Counted from the first letter of the stretch, positions 33,793 through 46,760 are shown. The stretch: DNA of 64,000 nucleotides from Pseudocercospora fijiensis CIRAD86 (GCF_000340215.1 NW_006921535.1:1988483-2052482); one strand, 5' to 3'. A program made the numbers and translations. The notes: a model not told the origin generated them from the letters alone.

Positions 33793-35311
33793 GGTATGCC
33801 TTAGGCCGAGCGGACCGGGAATTGTACGGCGAAATGCTCACACCAGCCAGGGTGCAGGCGTGGCCGCGCTTTCTCCTCTTCTCTTCGTGGTCTTGACCGT
33901 CTGTCCCTCACGTATGCTCTTGCTCTTTTCTCCGGTGTCCGTCCAGGCCAGCAAATAGTGCGTCCGCTTCAACAGCGGGCCTGAGACCGGGCGCAATGCC
34001 CGAGTATCCCATTCCAAAAGTGCGTTCGCGCTCGCTTAGCAGTCCAACTCCATGACCTGGGCGCCTTGGAGAGGGTATGAGCAGAAGGCGCGTTGTCGTC
34101 ACGCGCACGTGGGAAAGGTCACTCGGAAACACGGGCTGCGGCTGCAGACGCTGTCTGTTGGGCTCGCCGTTGAAGGAGCACCCGACTCCCGAGCGAGGCT
34201 CGAGAGGATTCGGAGAGGCGAGGCGGGAGAGGCGTTTGCTGGCTGAGTGTGCGTGTAGGGTAGGGCAGATGAAGTCGCACAGGAAATGCGATGGAAGCGA
34301 CAGAGAGCGCACAGCTGATCGCGTAGGTGGAGATGGAGAGCAGTACGGCAGTGAGTGTCGTGTCTCAGACGCGGGCCAAACTTGAATGTCACTGTGTCCA
34401 AGAACATTGCGGCTGCGGTGCAGGTGCATCCGGACCGTGTGCTGTCTGTGCCATCTGGAATGCAAGCCGTGGCAAGCCTCGCCTCGCAAGCTGGCACCTG
34501 CTCCGTCGGCCAACCATTCAGCCCCGAACTCCATTCCAATTGATCGCCTAGATTGGACGACTCTGGACGAGGGCTTCCTCCTTTGCTTGCTACGCCGGTC
34601 AACCCGACGACCCAAACTCCTCGCAAGCTTGATCATGTTCCTGAACCTCCATGCTCGCATCCGCATACCCATAACCTCGATCCATACCACTATCACGCCG
34701 GGAGGCGTTTTGCCAGAAATCTTTGCTGAGAGTGGTCTTGAATCTACGAAACCACAATTCTCGCATTGTCGCCATCTATGCTTGCTACGACCGAGGAAAC
34801 ATCTGGCAGAGTTGAGCACATCAAAAGCGCGCTCTAGCATACCTTATCCCACCCATCTCGGGCAGCTTTAGCATCTGCACTTGGCGCAACAACCTCGTGA
34901 CTCTGTGTTGATCGGTTTACGATGAACGAAGATGGCTCTGTAGAATGTCGATATACACTCACACAATTGTTGGAAGATTCTCGCTGAGCATTCGGAGAAT
35001 TCGCGGCAATGCTACGAATCTGCAGTGCAGCTTGAGTGGCACTCGGCAAGTCACAGATAATAGTCATGTCTCGCGGATTTTATTCATAGCGCATACTGCT
35101 ACTCGACAGACAATCTCCTTGTATGGAGAATTGAGAACTGGCCCTTTCTCCATTATTGCCGCAGATTGATCGTAAGAAAGCCAGAGGCTGTTGCCATCTT
35201 GAGCTCCTCGATCCAGGCTCGCTACCGACCGTGCTTGGCGGACAAAGTGAGATCTCAATATCCAGCATCCCGATTAATGCTTTCTCCCGAACACCAGTAA
35301 CTCGTGTGTCT
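33793..35311. other. Upstream region of the SLN1-type gene; no supported gene
   Basis: About 1.5 kb. A 310-codon minus-strand frame (34840-33908) is open but has the random-like, Arg/Ser/His-rich composition of GC-rich noncoding DNA, and overlapping frames are equally open. It most likely contains a long 5' leader and the promoter of the kinase gene. Confidence 0.5.
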
Positions 35312-35854
35312 TCATGACATATACAATTTGCAGTCTAAGATCGTTCCGGGATCCTGTAGATACTGTTCCAGCAAGAGACAGCTAACCGGGATGGTGATCA
35401 ACAGCATTTGCGCTGAAGACCTGAGTTGGACAGTGGAAAGCCACCGTTCCACAGCGGGACTGCAATTCATGGCCATATTCAGGAGCGTCCAGACGAGTAG
35501 ACCCAACACACCAAGCCATGTCAGTCTGATGGTGTTGAGAGCTCTCTCGATGAAGGGCAGCCTCCTGCAAACGAGCCCAGTATGACTCCTAGCGAGCCAG
35601 TTGATCGATATCCAGCCGACTGGAATGGCCAAAAAGCTGCACAGGCAGGTCAAGTGAAAGGACAACTCCAGTGCTGTGGGCGGGGCTACTTGTCCTGGAA
35701 GAGTGCGATTTGATGCAATGATACCTCTTTGCTCTTCCAGCCTTGGGTATTGCCGCGCATCGAGTTTCATGTAGCGATTCCAGCTTGAGTGTCGGCATGG
35801 TAGCAAAGGTGTGGTCTCGTACTGATTGTCCGGAAATGGTGATTTGACCTCCAT
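35312..35854 (-). CDS. Hypothetical small membrane protein, three hydrophobic segments
   Basis: A single-exon frame of 180 residues starting at ATG 35854 (MEVKSPFPDNQYETTPLLPC). A polar N-terminal third is followed by hydrophobic segments at about 63-87 (ELSFHLTCLCSFLAIPVGWI), 108-130 (TIRLTWLGVLGLLVWTLLNM) and 148-163 (AQMLLITIPVSCLLL). That layout suits a three-helix integral membrane protein. I recognise no family. The alternating hydrophobicity and the absence of an equally plausible competing frame support a real gene, but fungal frames of this size can occur by chance. Nothing about the target membrane or role can be said. Confidence 0.5.
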   Translation of the reverse strand: MEVKSPFPDNQYETTPLLPCRHSSWNRYMKLDARQYPRLEEQRGIIASNRTLPGQVAPPTALELSFHLTCLCSFLAIPVGWISINWLARSHTGLVCRRLPFIERALNTIRLTWLGVLGLLVWTLLNMAMNCSPAVERWLSTVQLRSSAQMLLITIPVSCLLLEQYLQDPGTILDCKLYMS

Positions 35855-36831
35855 TCTGGATCAAGCATGCAGAAGAACGGGAAGAACGAATTATCTTGTG
35901 ACCGAAGGCTGCATGGCACTTGCGAGTGCATATGCAATATGAGAATTTGAGAGGACCCTAAACGATGTCTGGTTCGGAGGTCTGCGGATATCTCGACGAT
36001 GCTTACCTTTGCCCGAACTGTGGTGCGTCTACTGGACTCTACTGAATCATCTTTGCCGCAAGAGGCGGAACCAAATTGTGCTCGCATAGCTGGTCAGGGT
36101 CGTAGGAGAGCGATGTGAAAGAGGTTTGAAATTGTCGGTCAAGTGAGACAGCCGCAGTAAAAGAAAATTGGCCTGTTCGATTTTCCTTGTGCCGTCGGGA
36201 GGTTCTAAATCACCGTGTTCCTGACCAGCCTACCGAGTGTATCGGACTGCATGTGTGATGAAGTACGAGGTGATGGCAAAGACACATTGAGCACTGCATG
36301 TGCTGTCTGCGAGACCCAGCGTGTGTTGGCAGCGACATTCATTGGGCTCGGATTCGTGGAGTTGGGCATTTTGCAGAATCTCATTGGCGCCTCGAGGCTG
36401 GCATGGGTGGCTCACCGCGCCTGACGAAGATGGCTGACGCTGTCTGAGAGCCCTGAGCATGGCATGCTGGCTGACGGTCTATGTTCTGTGGCCGATAGTG
36501 AAAACAATGGCCATGAAGTGCTGGCTCGGCATGTGAACGTGGAAAAAGTGAAGAGGGGCTTGGCGGTGAAGATGACGGCAGGCAGGCGCAGGCACCTCGT
36601 CGCCTAGACACCCAACGGATGAGGGCGAGGAAAGAACGCACGGACATTTTCTGAAGCCCGCATCAACAATTTGTTCCTCAGACGAATCACCAGACTCTTA
36701 TCACCACCAACACCACCTCGAACCGCACTCCATCACCACGAGAAGCGGCAACCGAAGCACATCAGCGACTGCACATCAGCGACTGCGCATCCACAGACAA
36801 CAGTAATCACACTCACGCACGACCGCACAAC
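35855..36831. other. Intergenic region, divergent promoter
   Basis: About 980 bases between the small membrane-protein gene (minus) and the Ran gene (plus). The last 150 bases before ATG 36832 are rich in CCACCACAA-type pyrimidine/A tracts, as is usual upstream of highly expressed fungal genes. No supported gene. Confidence 0.5.
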
Positions 36832-37675
<844 letters not shown>

Positions 37676-38193
37676 ACTGCTCATATTTACGACGCACGAA
37701 GTCACGGCTCGATGAGCAATCAGGCTTGGACGGAGCGGCACTTAGCGGGCCAGCGCTCGCGCTCACAGGCCTCTTAGCTGGAACATGAAGGTCACAAGGA
37801 CCAGGTGGAGGACAATGGCCTAGCGGTTTGTGAGCTTTTCTCCAAAACTTCAGCGATTTCACGACGACAGCATGCTACGGCATGTGCTCACACTCGCAGC
37901 TCATGGAAGCGCGAGCAACATTGCAAAGCGATGGCGTTTCCCACCCATACCAACAAGCTGCATGAATCTAGATAGACGAATCATATTGTATTCAAAAGCA
38001 CTTTGACTTGGTGTCACAGGTTGTACCGCACTGCCGATGTAGACTCAGAGGACGGCCGGACGAAGGCGGGTGGCCACATGTGAAAGCTTGGCGCGGCGAG
38101 CTCTTGCCTCGCTGTGCCGTTTGAGCTTCGGTTTGAACTTACTTCGGATTTCAGTCGCTCACAGTCAAAGACCATCCGACATCATCATCAACG
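37676..38193. other. Intergenic region
   Basis: About 520 bases between Ran and the ubiquitin-like gene, both on the plus strand. It holds the Ran 3' UTR and the downstream promoter. No motif or gene was recognised. Confidence 0.5.
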
Positions 38194-39815
38194 ATGTCGA
38201 AGGCGCGCTATGAGGGTAGCAAGGCCCCCCTTGGCTCTAGCCTCGAGCAGGATCGCATTATCGGTCAGTGCTACTTGTCTTCGCGTTCCGTGCGCGAAAT
38301 GCTTACCGTGACACAGTATCGAGGAGCGTCGGCCTCGGCTATGACCAGCAGTTGAAGATCTCATTCCACCGTACAGTGCGCGTTAGTGACAGTGGTGACA
38401 CGAATGAGCTTCCGCCCAGCCTCGGCCGCTTCCCACTATTCAACACGCTGTACATGAACAAGCTCCCTGCATCGGTGAAGCAAAAGGGCGGCCTTCTGCT
38501 GCCAATGTACCAGCACGAGGCGTGCTGGATTCAATTCGAGAGCAAGGAGCCGTTTGCAATCAAAATTTACATCGGTGGTGTCAACGCGGTCTCTGGCGAG
38601 CCAGCGCGGGAGACCGCGGACACGATTCGGCGCCGCCTGCAACGTCTCGACCTCAGACAGAGTCTTCAAGGTTACGTCGTGACTCCACAGCAGAAATGGC
38701 TGAATGGTGTCGCTCAGACTGATGGCCGTGTCCGGCAGTTCGTGGCCATGCCGCTGGGCAGTGGGTACTCCGTCGAATCCCAAATTACAGGCGAAGAAAG
38801 CATTGGTGGGCTGCAGATTGAGATTACACCGGTCAAGACGCCGATCTTCACCATGGACCCAAAGGCGTCGCACTTCGACGTGAAGCGCATGGAAATTTTC
38901 GTCAGGACGCTGACTGGAAAGACTATCACTCTTCGAGCCACGAAATTGAACACCATCGATGACATCAAAATGATGATCCAGGATAGGGAGGGTATTCCAC
39001 CAGACCAACAGCGTCTCATTGCTGATGGGCAACAGTTGCAAGACGGTATTTGTTTGTTAGCCTGACTGCTAGATCGTCCTCGCTAATTCGCGCAGGATGT
39101 TACTTAGGCGCATGTGTTGAACGCAAGAACTACGAGGACGGCAGGTACCGAGTATCTGGGGTGGAGGAGGTGAGTGCTCCCATGCATACGTTTGGCTGTA
39201 GATTGACCATTATTGTAGGGTGGCACCATGCGTCTCCTCTTGCGTCTTCGCGGCGGTGGTGACCAACGCAGCATTGACCGGAACGCCTCGAAATCCGCTC
39301 AGATGGGCCTGGGTGCAGGAGGCTTCATTCGCCAGACTATTCTTCAGGACACACTTGATGATACTCGCCGCTGGGATTCTGCAAATGGCACCATCTTCAA
39401 CGTGCAGATCCTCAACTCTGAGACATTCAAAGAGGTCACGGGTCTCGATCCTCCAGCAACACCAATCACAGCTAAGTCGTATCGAGCGTATGGGCTCCCC
39501 TACTTCAAGATTTGGGATGAGGTAGCAAGCGGCATCGGAGGCGACTTTGATGTTGTCAAGTCGATTAACGACATCGACAAGAGCGGCCCTCAGACTGCAG
39601 AGAAGACTGCAGCTGCCAAGGAAGTCAACAAGAACACGGATAATCGGGTCGTGCCCATCGACCTCGCCGGCCGCGAATCGGGATTCCGTCCTGTGTCCGA
39701 AATTGAGAAGCGTTTGATGCTGCTGGAGGTTACCAAGTCGCTCGACGAGCAGCAGATGGGCAAACTGCTGTCTATGGCTACATCTATGTTGAGTGGTGCT
39801 GGGGAGGAGTTTTAA
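38194..39815 (+). CDS. Ubiquitin-like-domain protein of filamentous ascomycetes
   Basis: Model: 38194-38263, 38317-39045, 39096-39169, 39219-39815 (489 residues). The N-terminal ~210 residues ([14 protein letters not shown], later [19 protein letters not shown]) form a domain I know only as fungal-specific. From residue 215 a ubiquitin fold begins: [17 protein letters not shown], then [20 protein letters not shown], and it closes with [11 protein letters not shown]. The chain continues about 190 residues past the Gly-Gly, so it is not a processed ubiquitin unless cleaved there. Intron 2 (50 nt, CTAAT branch, GCGCAG) leaves about 16 extra residues ([15 protein letters not shown]) inside the ubiquitin loop between QDG and RYRV. 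No other acceptor there keeps the frame. Role unknown; it may act as an adaptor through the ubiquitin-like domain. Confidence 0.78.
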
Positions 39816-40107
39816 ACATGTGAACGGAAATGGGCTGCATGCAGATAACTGCTGAGTATGATACATCCGTGGCAGCTACGAACGTCGCATGGCATGGAGA
39901 GGCTGACCAGAAAGCGTCACTGGGGCATACAGCGAGAGATACACTGTCTGTATGTGATTTCAATAAGTTTTACTCATTTGTGTTGGTGGTGATGGATACT
40001 GTGCATTGCCGCATAGCAGTTGTCAACTTGTCATCGGGTTTTCGGGTTCGGGCTTTCCCCAAAACGCGATCCTCAAAAGTTTGTACGAGGCATCACTGTT
40101 CTTCTCA

Positions 40108-41437
40108 ATGTTCACGCCTCGGATTTGTTCGCAATGCATGCGAAAGCTTACGCGGCCCATCAATCGTCAGCTGAAAGTTCAAAGATGTGCGCAGAGTACA
40201 GGTGCATATAAGTAAACTGCTGCTATCTGGTTCGTAGACTGATATCCAAACAGCAGCCGCCGACGGTAGCATCTCTCCTGCATTGCTCTCGAGAGCTCGC
40301 AACATCGCCGCAGAACATGGCAAACTCACTGAACAGCTCGCTGCCGATTACGATGCGAAGTGCGCAAAGCGAATCGGCGAGATATCAAAAACAGCAACCG
40401 CAATAAAAGAATACGACAAGGCACTTTCAACTCTGAAGGAGCTCCAAAAACTCCTCAAATCATCCGACAAGGAGCTGCGGGAACTGGCAGAGGACGATGT
40501 TGCGCCTACACACGAGCGCATTGGACAAGCAACTGCAGATCTGAAGACGAGCCTCATACCGGTGCACCCTTTCGCGCATCTTCCATGCCTACTCGAGATT
40601 CGTCCCGGTGCAGGCGGAGACGAAGCTGGCTTCTTTGCTGGCGATCTTCTGCGCATGTATCAGGCTTATTGCTCAAACAACGATCTTCGCGCTACAATTT
40701 TGAAGCTCGAAACCTCCGAATCGACTGGCGTTGCCGCCGCATCCGATACCCACGTTCAAGAAGCTGTTCTGGAAGTCGAGACGCCAGGAGCATACGGAAT
40801 TTTACGTTGCGAGGCAGGCGTTCATCGTGTGCAGCGCGTTCCTGCCACTGAGAGCAAAGGGCGGACACACACCTCAGCCGCAAGTGTGCTGGTCCTGCCG
40901 AGCGTGGCAGATGATGGCAAGGGTGAATTGGGGGAGAACAGCTTCGATGATCCGAATAGTGATTACTACGTGAACCCTCAGGATGTCAAGACGGAGGTGA
41001 TGAGGGCTAGCGGAGCCGGTGGACAGCACGTTAACAGGACCGAATCCGCAGTACGACTGACGCATGCACCATCGGGCATAGTAGTTGCCATGCAAGACAG
41101 CAGGAGTCAGCTCACAAATCGCGAAAAGGCATGGCAAGTTCTTCGGAGCAGGATAGCGCAGAATCGGCGGGAAGAACGCGAAGAAGAGATAGCCAAACTT
41201 CGCCGTGGCGCTGGCGCAGGCAAGGTTGGCAGAGAAAACAAGGTCCGAACATACAATTTTGGGCAGCAGCGAGTAAGCGATCACCGTAGCGGTCTTGACC
41301 TGAGAAACCTCGACGATGTACTTGCAGGTGGCCAAGCCTTGGAGAAGGTAATGGAGTCTGTAAGAGTCTGGATGGCAGAGCAGGAGGTCCTCAATCTGGT
41401 CGCAGAAGAGGAACTGAAAGCCAAGACTCAAAAGTGA
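40108..41437 (+). CDS. MRF1: Mitochondrial class-I peptide chain release factor
   Basis: Terminates mitochondrial translation at UAA/UAG by hydrolysing peptidyl-tRNA. Model: 40108-40201 and 40254-41437 (425 residues). The 52-nt intron (GTGCAT..ACAG, CTGAT branch) joins a basic N-terminal presequence (MFTPRICSQCMRKLTRPINR), suited to mitochondrial import, to the release-factor body. Seen: domain with LEIRPGAGGDEAG, then GVHRVQRVPATESKGR, and the catalytic GGQ at residues 287-289 within GAGGQHVNRTESAVRLTH. The C-terminal region ends VRTYNFGQQRVSDHRSGLD. The full set of domains, including the codon-recognition domain, marks a true RF1 rather than the shorter ICT1/Pth4 rescue factors. Confidence 0.95.
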
Positions 41438-43047
41438 ATCGAGCGCTGGAATGTGATCCTGCCAAATCCGCAGCATGGCAGGGATAGCGCAACGACGGCT
41501 GCGAACCATCTGGACTCAGAGACATCATCGAATGAGAAAACGTTCATCTAAAGCCCTACGACCCACAACCAAGAGACAGCGCAACGTCTTCGTCGCTGAC
41601 ACACAGTGCCAATGCGTGTACGCAAGCCCCAAGAGCTCAGATGTAAGGGTCCAGCATGAGTCTGATTGCTTGGAGATAAGCAGCACTGTTCGGCTTTTGC
41701 AGCAAGCAGTGAGGTGCGAGGATTATATGCTTACAACACAAGAGCACATGCGACTCCAAGAATTCAAGCATTCGGGATTCCGGCCTCTGAGAGGGGTTCA
41801 CTCGCCGCAGGATTGATGGAAGCCAGGAAGGATTCCGGCAATCTTCGCTCATTGCGTGTCTTATGTCCTCGCATCTGCAATCAGCAGCGGAACCACTCGA
41901 GCATTTTCTCAATGCTTCGGGCATCTGTCTCAGGGAATCTTCTCGTGAACTGCATGCAGTTGGGCAAGATTTAAGCTTGCTGCACCCTGCCGTCGGCTCT
42001 CCTTGAAGTCCGACGGTCCTTCCGCCTTTCTTCAACGACCCATAAACCAGGACAGAAACATTCGGGAACCCTTATCGACGTATCAATCTTTGTCAGATGA
42101 TGTAGCTGTGCTTGATGTACATTGAATACAGCACCATCACTGAGAGACGATATCAAGATGGGTGCATCAGACATCGGCACACGAGACTCTGTTCCTTGCT
42201 CCGTTGACCGCACATGCCAACTCACAGCCATCGGTCTTGATGGGCAGACGAGAGCATGTCGCGATTGAGCAATGTGGCTGGTGTCTTGCTGAGACACGGC
42301 GTTTTCTGACAGTCAGCAAGCTTTGGAAACACGAGTCCACGCGGCAGCACATAAGCTACATGAGGCTTGCATTCATTTCAGGCACCGACTGATTTTCATT
42401 CGACGACCTAAAATGATCATGACGGCCATTTGTCGGGGCTGGACTGCGTGCATGCCTCTCGGGTATTCGGTGGCATCCACAACGCTTTCGAACGCTTCTC
42501 TCTATCTTCCCATCTGCACGGGCTGCAGCATCTGAACCACATCCTTCTGCCTTGCGGTGCACTATGGCACGAATCATGCGAAAAGCCGGTGCGTGCCCAG
42601 CTTCTGGCGCAGTCATTCATCATGATTTTCCATGATGATTTGATCCGAACATCCTCTGGTTCGCATCGCCTCTGGTACAGATACTGGGCGACTAGGCGAC
42701 TCCGCCTTTTGTGCAAATCGTGAAGATGGCTCGTGGCTTTCGGAAGTCCATGCTCCTAGCGGATTCTTTGGCATTCATCTGCCGGAGCCAGGATTCAGAG
42801 CGGTATGCGTGCTGAGTTGACGATATGCACCATTCATGCATGGCGACGGTGTGTGTTTAGGACAGTAGGTATATGAGCGCTTCCACTCCAGCCGTCGGAT
42901 TCGAGCAGGAAAGGCAAGTGCATATTGACTTCGAGCTACTCAGAGCTCGCCTCTCGAAGATCTTTTTGCATCCTCGGCTTCATTATTCTAGGACACATAC
43001 CCAAGAGCTCTCGTACATTGTTCACATCCATTGCATATTGTATCACC
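41438..43047. other. Long intergenic region without supported genes
   Basis: About 1.6 kb of normal composition. The longest frames (41475-41816 plus, 42430-42723 plus, 41637-42035 minus) overlap one another, lack family motifs and have no matching splice structure. I see only UTRs and the ferric-reductase promoter here. Confidence 0.5.
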
Positions 43048-44796
43048 ATGTCGGCTGGCGCACAGAGTCCAGCTGCCGCCGCTGCCGCCGCTGCAGCGGA
43101 GCAAAGAAGAGAGATTCTTTTTGCAGAATGGCTTGCCAAGAATCACAGCACAGCACGATACTGGGCCGCAGCAACAGGACTACTGGTTGGGTTGTGCGTC
43201 GTCTCGCACTGGTCACAAAAATTGTACAGCACACATTTGTCACGGAAACCAAATGCTTTACGGTCGACAGTGAGAGCAATCGCAGGTCCCATGCAACGAC
43301 TGAGCACAGCACGATCAGTAGGACCAGTGACAATCCTACCCGGAAAATTCACTCTGGCAATGCTCTACTTTGCTATCAATGCAGCTTTGACATTCTACGA
43401 CAGCCCTCAAAACGCCCCCATGAAAACCATGCTGTCGAAGAGATTCGGATGGTGAGTTTGACACTTGACTGCCAGTTTCAAGCCACACTAACGTTCTTGA
43501 TGTAGGATAGCTCTCCTCAATCTCCTCCTCACAGTCTTTTTGGGTCTCAAAAACACCCCATTATCTCCCCTAGCCGGCCACTCCTTCGATAGTCTCAACA
43601 TTTTGCACCGCTGTGTCGGCTATACAACAATTCTCTACATGATTCTCCACTCCACAACCTACACCGCCTTCCTCTTCGAATCTGGATTTCAGTCCGTTTT
43701 GGCAGACCCCAAAGAATATGCCGGTGCAGTCTCAGGTTTCTCTATGCTGGCTCTCCTCGCAACTTCAATCGGACCTGTCCGGAAACGTGTCTACGAAGTC
43801 TTTTACGCAGCTCATATCATCCTCGTCGGGATCATTATCATCGCTCTAGGACTGCATAGGCCAGAATACACGATCAAAGCTTTCATTATTACAAGCTTGG
43901 CGGGAGGCCTCTGGCTCGCAGATCAAACCTTCAGATTTTCCCGATGGATCTACCACAACTCGACTGCTACACTCCACCCTCTCCCCGGCAACGCAACTCT
44001 CGTAAAACTCAACAAACCCATCTCCGCAGCCCCAGGTTCATCCGTCTTCCTCTGGATCCCCTCCATCAAAAAATTCCAACGCCATCCATTCACCCTCGTT
44101 TCCGCCTCACCTCAAGCAACACTCCTCATAAAATCCCGCGCCGGGTTTACTCAATCCCTCTACGACACCGCTTGCTCGAACCCCAGTGTCATGCATTTCC
44201 AAGCCAGTATTGAAGGTCCTTATGGCCACGTCCCCAACGTCCACGAGCACTTTCAAAAAGTTTTGCTCATTGCTGGAGGTTCTGGAGTGACGTTTACCAT
44301 GGCTTTGGCTTTAGAATGGATTCGAAAAAGAAAGACGCCGAGGGATACGAGGGTCTTGCAGTTTTACTGGTGTGTGAGGGATTCGGCTTGTTTGGAATGG
44401 TTTGCGGAGGAATTCAAAGAACTTGGGAAGGAGAGGAGAGTTGATGTTAAGGTCTTTTGTACCGCAGAGAGGGAAGGAGGCATTAATGATGTTAGTGAGA
44501 GGAGTAGTGTTGAGAAAGAATTCATTGGCGATGAAGAGAAATTGGGATCTATGGGCAATTTGAGTCGTGTGGCTGTGAGAGGTTCGCGAGAAGAAGTAAG
44601 GAGGGAAGTTTCTGGCAGACCGGACGTGAGGGCTCTCGTGGGTGGTGCGGTGGAAGGTCTGAGTGAGGATGAAAGGGTGCTCATTGCTGCTTGTGGGCCT
44701 GAAGGGTTGTTGAATGATGTCAGGAAAGCAGTTGCTGTGAGTCGGGTTGCTAAAGCGCCTAGTATTGAGATGTTTTTGGAGAAATTTTCGGTTTGA
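43048..44796 (+). CDS. Ferric/cupric reductase transmembrane protein (FRE/NOX-type)
   Basis: A membrane reductase that passes electrons from NADPH through FAD and two hemes to extracellular Fe(III)/Cu(II) for uptake. Model: 43048-43451 and 43506-44796 (564 residues). The 54-nt intron has a perfect CTAAC branch point and splits the Trp codon of RFGW. Seen: several membrane helices, a ferric-reductase domain with paired histidines (HRCVGYTTILYMILH and HIILVGIIIIALGLH, 13 residues apart each), FAD-binding HPFT in RHPFTLVSAS, the NADPH-binding loop LLIAGGSGVTFTM, and C-terminal CGPEGLLNDV. An acidic insertion (residues about 465-510) lies before the last motif. A poly-Ala run follows the start. 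The upstream in-frame ATG 42925 is less likely because CACCATG at 43048 fits better. Confidence 0.92.
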
Positions 44797-44889
44797 GTCA
44801 GAGCAGACCTGTGTCGACAGAAAGAAAGAAGTTTCGGGTATAGAAGTAGACAGAATTGAACTAGAGCTAGGAATGACGACCAATCCTCC

Positions 44890-46031
44890 TCATTCCGGAC
44901 CATCCCCAATCTTGATACCTTGGCTTGTAATGAAGAACTCGAACATACTGCCTTTCTCTCTCAAGTTTTGTAATGTTCGTTCATCTAATCCCCATTCGTT
45001 CACGAAACATTCGAATTTCCCTTGAGCAACAACTTTCTGCCTCATTTCCGTTTCTCGAACTGCGTCCTCTACAGTGACTTCAGCCGGAAGACTCCTGATC
45101 GGTGCTCTACGAACAATCAATCGAAGAGTAGCGAGATTCGGCCAAGGCGGTGGTAAAGATGGTCGGATTGAGTGAGATTCTGGTAGCAAGAATGCTGACG
45201 AGTGGCCGCCTGGGGATTTTTGAGGAGGGTTGAAATCTCGGGTTGTGTAGATTATGGTAGCTGAGAGGATTCGGGATGCGTTCTTCAGTGAGGCCGCTAG
45301 CTGGATGTATCCAGTCGGTTGTTGGACTTTGGTTGTAGAGTCTTTCGTTTTGAATGATGCTTGGAGAGCTGCGTTTTCGGCGTCGGCACGAAATTGCCAG
45401 TAGAATGCTGAGGCTGAGTCCAGAGCTATGAAGCTGATTGCTCGGTCGAAAGATTTGTGTCTTGTGGGGTCGAAGAGGTAGTCTGAAAGGCTATTAAGAG
45501 TTGTGATCAGAGCGGATAGCGATTGTGGGCGGAGGACGTGAACGTGCTTTAGGCTGTCTTCTAAAGTTTGATATAGTGACTCTTCGTCGGTGAATTCTTC
45601 CCTGGTGTGCGTTACAATCGTCTTGCGCATCTGTTGAGCGAGGCGAGTGGCGGAGAAGTGATTGTCCGTGTCCAGGAAAATGACGGCCGCTTGTCTGCCT
45701 CCGAGATTGAAGGGCAACACAGCTGTGGTAATCATATGGTACATTAGATTCGTCTTGCCGCTGCATGGCCGTTGCGAAGTGATCTCGATCATGGGCGAAG
45801 AGCTTTGAAGGTTAGACGTCGCATTCTGAGTTTCCTGCATGCACTGCAGGAAAGAATCCAGTTGCGGTATGTCGAAATACTTCCGTTCATGGCCATCTTG
45901 GAGTCGAAGTGTGTTCAGGATCTGTACTAAGTCAGCCTGTGTCTTTGAGCTCAACCATCCGTACTTACCTCATCAAAGCCAACTTCTTCAACCTCCGCCA
46001 GCAACCTCTTCCCCAGATCTGCTGCGCTCAT
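44890..46031 (-). CDS. XRCC2: XRCC2-like RecA/Rad51 paralogue (DNA repair)
   Basis: Model: exon 1 46031-45969, intron 45968-45922 (47 nt, GTAAGT, CTGAC branch, ACAG), exon 2 45921-44890 (364 residues). The N-terminus MSAADLGKRLLAEVEEVGFDE joins ILNTLRLQDG. A Walker A-like loop, SQRPCSGKTNLMYHMI, is followed by the Walker B-like strand AAVIFLDTDNHFSATRLAQQM and a region with ALDSASAFYWQFRAD. This order is that of XRCC2, which acts with other Rad51 paralogues in homologous recombination. The loop keeps the GKT but has Cys and Ser before it instead of the usual glycines. The C-terminus is the part most divergent from family. Start codons of this gene and SOM1 are only 120 bp apart and divergent, suggesting a shared promoter. 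Confidence 0.8.
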
Positions 46032-46151
46032 CTTTTCTTCCTGCTTTCATCGTTCCCGAGAAAGTAATCCGTATCGCCTTCCTTCACCAATGATACCCTA
46101 AAGGGAATCACATCGCCTGGCTTGAATACTCTTCTGCTGGCTGTCGACGAA
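46032..46151. promoter_or_regulatory. Bidirectional intergenic promoter, XRCC2/SOM1
   Basis: Only 120 bp separate the two divergent start codons, so both promoters and 5' UTRs must lie here or overlap the neighbouring gene. No specific factor site is claimed. Confidence 0.5.
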
Positions 46152-46498
46152 ATGCCGCCACTGGTCGAAGCCTTCCACGCCTCGGAGCTGACGGACAAGA
46201 TCAACGCACTGCCCAGCGGAAAGCGGAGAAAACCACAGATCAAGAACTTGCAGGATTGTGAGCTCAAAGAATTGATACAGTACAATTGCGAGCTCAGTGG
46301 CCCGAGGAATGATCCAAAAAGTAAAGTCGTTTGCGAGCCGGTGTTTCGGCTGTTCAGACAGTGAGTGTGCTGGCGATGAAGCGCCAGTGGCCTATGGTCA
46401 GGTAGCTGACAGAAATACGTAGATGTGCGAATGGCGCAACGATTGAGACGACAGCTTGGGAGGACCGATATGATGGAGTTAATGTGGCCGGAAAGTGA
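46152..46498 (+). CDS. SOM1: Mitochondrial export protein Som1 (inner-membrane peptidase subunit)
   Basis: Model: 46152-46360 and 46423-46498 (94 residues). The 62-nt intron (GTGAGT, CTGAC branch, CGTAG) joins PVFRLFRQ to CANGATIETTAWE. Som1 is a small subunit linked to the mitochondrial inner-membrane peptidase that removes sorting signals from proteins such as Cox2. Seen: MPPLVEAFHASELTDKINAL, a conserved Cys-rich core (DCELKELIQYNCELSGP and KVVCEPVFRLFR) and CANG with ETTAWE near the end. The spacing of the cysteines fits a twin-Cys intermembrane-space fold. Identification is from memory of the family pattern; the length is right. The frame is open to 46122, but ATG 46152 gives the conserved N-terminus. 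Confidence 0.8.
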
Positions 46499-46760
46499 GG
46501 TGAGGCTAGGTCTGTTTGTTGCACGTGACCTGGGCTTCATGGGAAGGAAGGCAGAAAGGAAATGAACGAGATGCAGGCGGGTAGCAGAGCAATGTGTATG
46601 CTCGAAACTTGCTGTTCACACAGCTCATGATACAGAAGCGCGGTGCTGCCTCGCTATGAATATTCCCAAGGCAAGGTCCTGCCAACGCCACGCTAAGTAG
46701 TTCAAACAATCTCACTTCGAGATACATGGCGCTCATCGGTCCATGACGCATGACTCAGCC

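Noticed and set aside
33908..34840. A 310-codon minus-strand open frame
   Set aside because: Composition is Arg/Ser/His-rich and random-like, no motif, several overlapping frames on the other strand are equally open, and it lies upstream of the histidine kinase where a leader is expected.
41475..41816. A 113-codon plus-strand frame right after MRF1
   Set aside because: No recognisable motif, overlapped by an equally long minus-strand frame, and probably lies in the MRF1 3' UTR.
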